From: Moraxellaceae bacterium
Lineage (GTDB): Bacteria > Pseudomonadota > Gammaproteobacteria > Pseudomonadales > Moraxellaceae
Assembly: GCA_030684415.1 (NCBI GenBank)
Contig: JAUXNL010000285.1
Span: 1 to 5,731 of the forward strand
DNA length: 5,731 nucleotides
Direction of reading: 5' to 3'
Below are positions 5,038 through 5,731 of this stretch, one piece after another; position 1 is the stretch's first letter; each line of letters starts with the position of its first letter. The position numbers were made by a program, and so were the translations under genes. The notes below the pieces were generated by a model that was not told the DNA's origin, did not search any database, and saw only the letters and a list, made by a program, of their open reading frames with translations.

Positions 5038-5559
5038 ATGATCTATTCCTTGGGTGAGCGCCGTCCGGAAATGCGTGGCGACTTCTTCATTGCCGACAAT
5101 GCCACCGTCATCGGCTCTGTGGTGCTCGAGCACAATGCCAGCATCTGGTTCAACGCCGTGCTGCGCGGCGACAACGACATCATCACTATTGGCGAAAACT
5201 CGAACATCCAGGATGGTAGCGTGTTGCACACGGACTTCGGCATGCCGCTGACCGTCGGGCGCAATGTCACGGTCGGCCACAAGGTCATGCTGCATGGCTG
5301 CACGATTGGCGAGGGTTCACTCATCGGCATCAATGCCGTGGTGCTCAATGGAGCCAAAATAGGCCGCTTCTGTGTCATCGGGGCCAATGCATTGATCCCC
5401 GAAGGGAAGGAAATTCCGGACTTCTCCGTGGTCATGGGCAGCCCGGGCAAGATCGTCAAAGAAGTCAGTGATGGTCAGAAGGCCATGATGGAGTTTGGTG
5501 CGCTGCACTACGTCGAGAATTTCAAGCGTTACCAGCGTGAGCTGAAGCGCGAGGGGTAA
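5038..5559 (+). CDS. Gamma-class carbonic anhydrase-like protein (YrdA/CamH type)
   Basis: The 173-residue protein is a left-handed beta-helix hexapeptide-repeat protein, a fold that forms trimers with a metal site between subunits. The repeats run from about residue 17 to 140 (IGSVVL, IGENSN, VGRNVT, IGEGSL, IGINAV, IGRFCV). The three zinc-ligand histidines of gamma carbonic anhydrases are present as H64, H81 and H86, as are the conserved R43 and D45 (LRGD) and Q58. The acidic loop with the proton-shuttle glutamate of archaeal Cam is absent, which places the protein in the shorter YrdA/CamH/PaaY-like group. Many of these have low or no measured CO2 hydration, so the exact reaction is uncertain. 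A C-terminal helix (about 145-172) caps the trimer. The ATG at 5038 follows a weak AGAGTG (5025-5030); a TTG one codon upstream is less likely. It probably shares transcription with the CoA pyrophosphatase gene. Confidence 0.9.
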   Translation: MIYSLGERRPEMRGDFFIADNATVIGSVVLEHNASIWFNAVLRGDNDIITIGENSNIQDGSVLHTDFGMPLTVGRNVTVGHKVMLHGCTIGEGSLIGINAVVLNGAKIGRFCVIGANALIPEGKEIPDFSVVMGSPGKIVKEVSDGQKAMMEFGALHYVENFKRYQRELKREG

Positions 5560-5565
5560 ACCAGT

Positions 5566-5622
5566 GCGGCCGGATCAGGGCGGCCGGATCAGGGCGGCTG
5601 GGTCAGGAACGGCTGGATAAGA
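5566..5622. repeat. 14-bp tandem repeat, three and a degenerate fourth copy
   Basis: The unit GCGGCCGGATCAGG occurs perfectly at 5566-5579 and 5580-5593, with two changes at 5594-5607, and as a diverged copy at 5609-5622. It starts seven bases after the stop of the carbonic-anhydrase-like gene and is non-coding. It is a small minisatellite that could vary in copy number between strains. Confidence 0.75.
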
Positions 5623-5631
5623 GCCGTGCCA

Positions 5632-5661
5632 AGGACTGCTCGATAACCGAGAGCAGTGTCC
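5632..5661 (+). other. Imperfect hairpin downstream of the carbonic-anhydrase-like gene
   Basis: GGACTGCTC (5633-5641) can pair with GAGCAGTGTCC (5651-5661) if two bases are bulged. No T-run follows directly, so its role as a terminator is doubtful. It might form the 3' end of the operon mRNA or a structured leader of the next transcript. Confidence 0.3.
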
Positions 5662-5714
5662 GGGTTGAGCATTTTCGGTGGTGTCCTGCGCGCAAGCGGA
5701 CGCCGCCATAACGG

Positions 5715-5731
5715 ATGAAAAAACAACAAGA
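5715..5731 (+). CDS. Possible start of a further gene (five codons visible)
   Basis: An ATG at 5715 opens MKKQQ and is cut by the window end. The lysine-rich start resembles many bacterial N-termini, including signal peptides. The upstream sequence offers no strong ribosome binding site or promoter, so this is only a suggestion. Confidence 0.2.

Noticed and set aside
4210..5295. Long open frame of 361 codons on the - strand
   Set aside because: It lies antisense to the CoA pyrophosphatase and the carbonic-anhydrase-like gene, both with clear family motifs. It is His-, Arg- and Gly-rich without recognisable motifs and is a shadow typical of GC-rich DNA.

Overview
The window looks like ordinary chromosomal DNA from a GC-rich gammaproteobacterium. 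A Pseudomonas-, Alcanivorax- or Xanthomonas-like background fits best. The reasons are the high GC content of most genes, REP-type palindromes of the 'GTAGGAGCGG...CCGC' class in an intergenic gap, and the familiar pairing of a CoA-pyrophosphatase Nudix gene with a gamma-carbonic-anhydrase-like gene. No sequence search was possible, so the genus is left open.

Layout, left to right. (1) 2-1033, +: the 3' part of dgt (dGTPase), whose start lies outside the window. (2) 1034-1522: a gene-free gap with two copies of a composite REP cassette, then a stretch of short direct repeats, then a rightward hairpin terminator. (3) 1523-2071, -: a hotdog-fold acyl-CoA thioesterase. (4) 2072-2218: a divergent promoter region with two sigma70-like promoters whose -35 boxes are nearly back to back. 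(5) 2219-2986, +: an HSD10-type short-chain 3-hydroxyacyl-CoA dehydrogenase, followed by a perfect 19-bp-arm bidirectional terminator at 3004-3044. (6) 3055-3462, -: an AT-rich orphan gene for a small two-helix membrane protein. (7) 3485-4051, -: a zinc-ribbon Nudix hydrolase, probably cotranscribed with gene 6. (8) 4052-4314: a divergent regulatory gap. (9) 4315-4938, +: a NudL-type CoA pyrophosphatase, probably read from a leaderless mRNA. (10) 5038-5559, +: a gamma-class carbonic-anhydrase-like hexapeptide protein. (11) 5560-5731: short tandem repeats, a weak hairpin and possibly the first codons of another gene.

Functionally the genes are housekeeping or metabolic. Dgt and the two Nudix enzymes act on nucleotides and cofactors (dGTP, a dinucleotide cofactor, CoA). 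The thioesterase and the dehydrogenase act on acyl-CoA and share a divergent control region. The one accessory-looking item is the AT-rich membrane protein gene inserted between the Nudix gene and the shared terminator. I see no clear new multi-gene system. The best leads are that orphan gene, the duplicated REP cassette and the leaderless start of the CoA pyrophosphatase gene.
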